From Gammaproteobacteria bacterium (lineage in GTDB: Bacteria > Pseudomonadota > Gammaproteobacteria > Arenicellales > JAOTYS01), in assembly GCA_029861795.1 (NCBI GenBank), contig JAOTYS010000213.1, forward strand, positions 1 to 7,966: 7,966 nucleotides of DNA, read 5' to 3'. Each line of letters opens with the position of its first letter. The stretch's first letter is position 1. Of this stretch, positions 7,203 through 7,966 are shown piece after piece. Both the position numbers and the translations under genes were made by a program. The notes under the pieces were generated by a model, which did no database searches, was not told the origin of the DNA, and was given only the letters and a program-made list of their open reading frames with translations.

Positions 7203-7934
7203 ATGGCCAGACTTCCCCGCTATATCCTGCCGGGTTTACCCCACCATTTAATACAGCGTGGTAACAACCGCGGCGTAATATTTTTCGCAGACTTAGACTA
7301 CCGCTTCTATCTCGAGTGTGTTCATTTAGCGAGTGAACGGCATCACGTCGCGATTCACGCCTACGTTCTCATGACGAATCATGCTCACCTAGTGGTCACA
7401 CCCGAGCGGGGCCAGAGCTTGTCCAAGATGATGCACCTGATCGGCTTGCGATATGCCCAATACATCAATCTTAATTATCAGCGCACCGGTACCTTATGGG
7501 AGGGCCGATATAAGGCCACACCCATCGATACAGAGCCTTATCTACTGACGTGTTATCGGTACGTCGAGTCGAATCCCATCCGCGCGAATATGGTCGGCGA
7601 CCCCGGAGATTACCGTTGGTCCAGCTATGCTCACCATGCACTCGGCAGATGCAATCCGCTGATCCGCGATCACGATCTTTATCTGGCTTTAGGTAAAACG
7701 ACGGAGGCACGCTGCCGCGTCTACCGCGCCTTGTTCAGAAACTCGCTCAGCATAGAAACCACGAATGCAATACGAGACGCGACAAACGGTGGTTGGGCGC
7801 TCGGTAACGACCGATTTCGCGAAGAGATTGAGCAGGCGGCGAAACGCCGCACATCACGGTTATCTCGCGGCGGACAACGAGAAGGGGCCGGCAGACACAA
7901 AGCGAGCCGAAGCGCTGGGGTCAGGTCCGACTAA
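7203..7934 (+). CDS. REP-associated tyrosine transposase (RAYT, Y1/HUH IS200-like)
   Basis: A 243-residue single-strand DNA transposase of the Y1 HUH class. The N-terminus MARLPRYILPGLPHHLIQRG is the family hallmark. The HUH pair is H60-A-H62 in LMTNHAHLVV, and the catalytic Tyr is Y118 or Y120 in CYRYVESNPIRAN. LWEGRYKA before it and WSSYAHHALG after it are also typical. A basic C-terminal tail (about 207-240) probably binds DNA. The gene appears intact. Its final codons (GVRSD and the stop) are formed by repeat R3, so the reading frame runs into the element's own right end. Proteins of this group act on REP-like palindromes, and most are single-copy genes thought to be kept by the host rather than freely jumping. 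An alternative start at 7182 would add seven residues. Confidence 0.93.
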   Translation: MARLPRYILPGLPHHLIQRGNNRGVIFFADLDYRFYLECVHLASERHHVAIHAYVLMTNHAHLVVTPERGQSLSKMMHLIGLRYAQYINLNYQRTGTLWEGRYKATPIDTEPYLLTCYRYVESNPIRANMVGDPGDYRWSSYAHHALGRCNPLIRDHDLYLALGKTTEARCRVYRALFRNSLSIETTNAIRDATNGGWALGNDRFREEIEQAAKRRTSRLSRGGQREGAGRHKASRSAGVRSD

Positions 7935-7953
7935 ATCAATCGAACCCGACCCC
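7917..7953 (+). repeat. Right-end imperfect palindrome (R3 and inverted R4)
   Basis: The arm 7917-7932 (GGGGTCAGGTCCGACT) pairs with 7938-7953 (AATCGAACCCGACCCC) at 13 of 16 positions around a 5-base loop. All three mismatches are of the C-A type. The structure overlaps the transposase stop codon. By analogy with REP-type hairpins it may be the site the transposase recognises, and it could also slow or end transcription of the gene. Confidence 0.8.
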
Positions 7954-7966
7954 TTTGATTCCCTGA

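Larger units (their letters stand above)
7099..7953 (+). mobile_element. REP-associated tyrosine transposase element with flanking repeats
   Basis: A transposase gene is bracketed by four related sequences of the form GGGGTCxGGTxCGAxT. Two lie in tandem on the left (7099 and 7124) and two form an inverted pair on the right (7917 and 7953 reading back). The block CTGGGGTCAGGTCCGA is identical at 7097-7112 and 7915-7930. The second left repeat (7124-7141) and the far right arm (7936-7953) are inverted copies with one mismatch over 18 bases. This fits the known arrangement of REP-associated tyrosine transposases with REP-like palindromes. The outer limits are uncertain, and the right side may continue past the window end; no target-site duplication could be identified. 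Confidence 0.75.

Overview
The window reads as bacterial chromosome, most likely from a gammaproteobacterium or a close relative. That is an inference from gene style: a two-subunit XdhA/XdhB xanthine dehydrogenase with an ATGA overlap, a CHASE2-type class III cyclase, and a REP-associated tyrosine transposase flanked by GGGGTCAGGTC-type repeats. No rRNA, tRNA or taxonomic marker is present, so the assignment is tentative. Base composition is moderate and uneven: sampled 60-base lines in the xanthine dehydrogenase genes are about 45-47% GC, and sampled lines in the signalling genes run from 52 to 70%.

Left part (1-2861, + strand): the 3' end of xdhA (FAD-binding subunit, cut by the window edge) overlaps a complete xdhB (molybdopterin subunit) by 4 bases. 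The XdhB active-site residues known from bovine and Rhodobacter enzymes can all be located, so this looks like a working purine hydroxylase. The expected maturation gene xdhC does not follow. Instead the genes meet a convergent operon across a 73-base gap.

Middle part (7047-2935, - strand): a two-gene operon for signalling. The first gene encodes a membrane-bound CHASE2 sensor joined to a class III nucleotide cyclase with a short TPR-like tail. Only 36 bases later, behind a near-perfect Shine-Dalgarno sequence, comes a 606-residue three-part protein: a PhnP-like metallo-beta-lactamase-fold hydrolase, a receiver domain with Glu in place of the phospho-acceptor Asp, and a GAF domain. An attractive but unproven reading is that one protein makes a cyclic nucleotide in response to an extracytoplasmic cue and the other hydrolyses a cyclic phosphodiester or otherwise transduces the signal. 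This pair is the most interesting content of the window.

Right part (about 7099-7953, + strand): a REP-associated tyrosine (Y1/HUH) transposase gene sits between four related short repeats, two in tandem on the left and an inverted pair on the right. The right-hand repeat supplies the last codons and stop of the gene and can fold into a long imperfect hairpin. The left end of this element lies just 51 bases upstream of the cyclase start codon, where the signalling operon's promoter would be expected.
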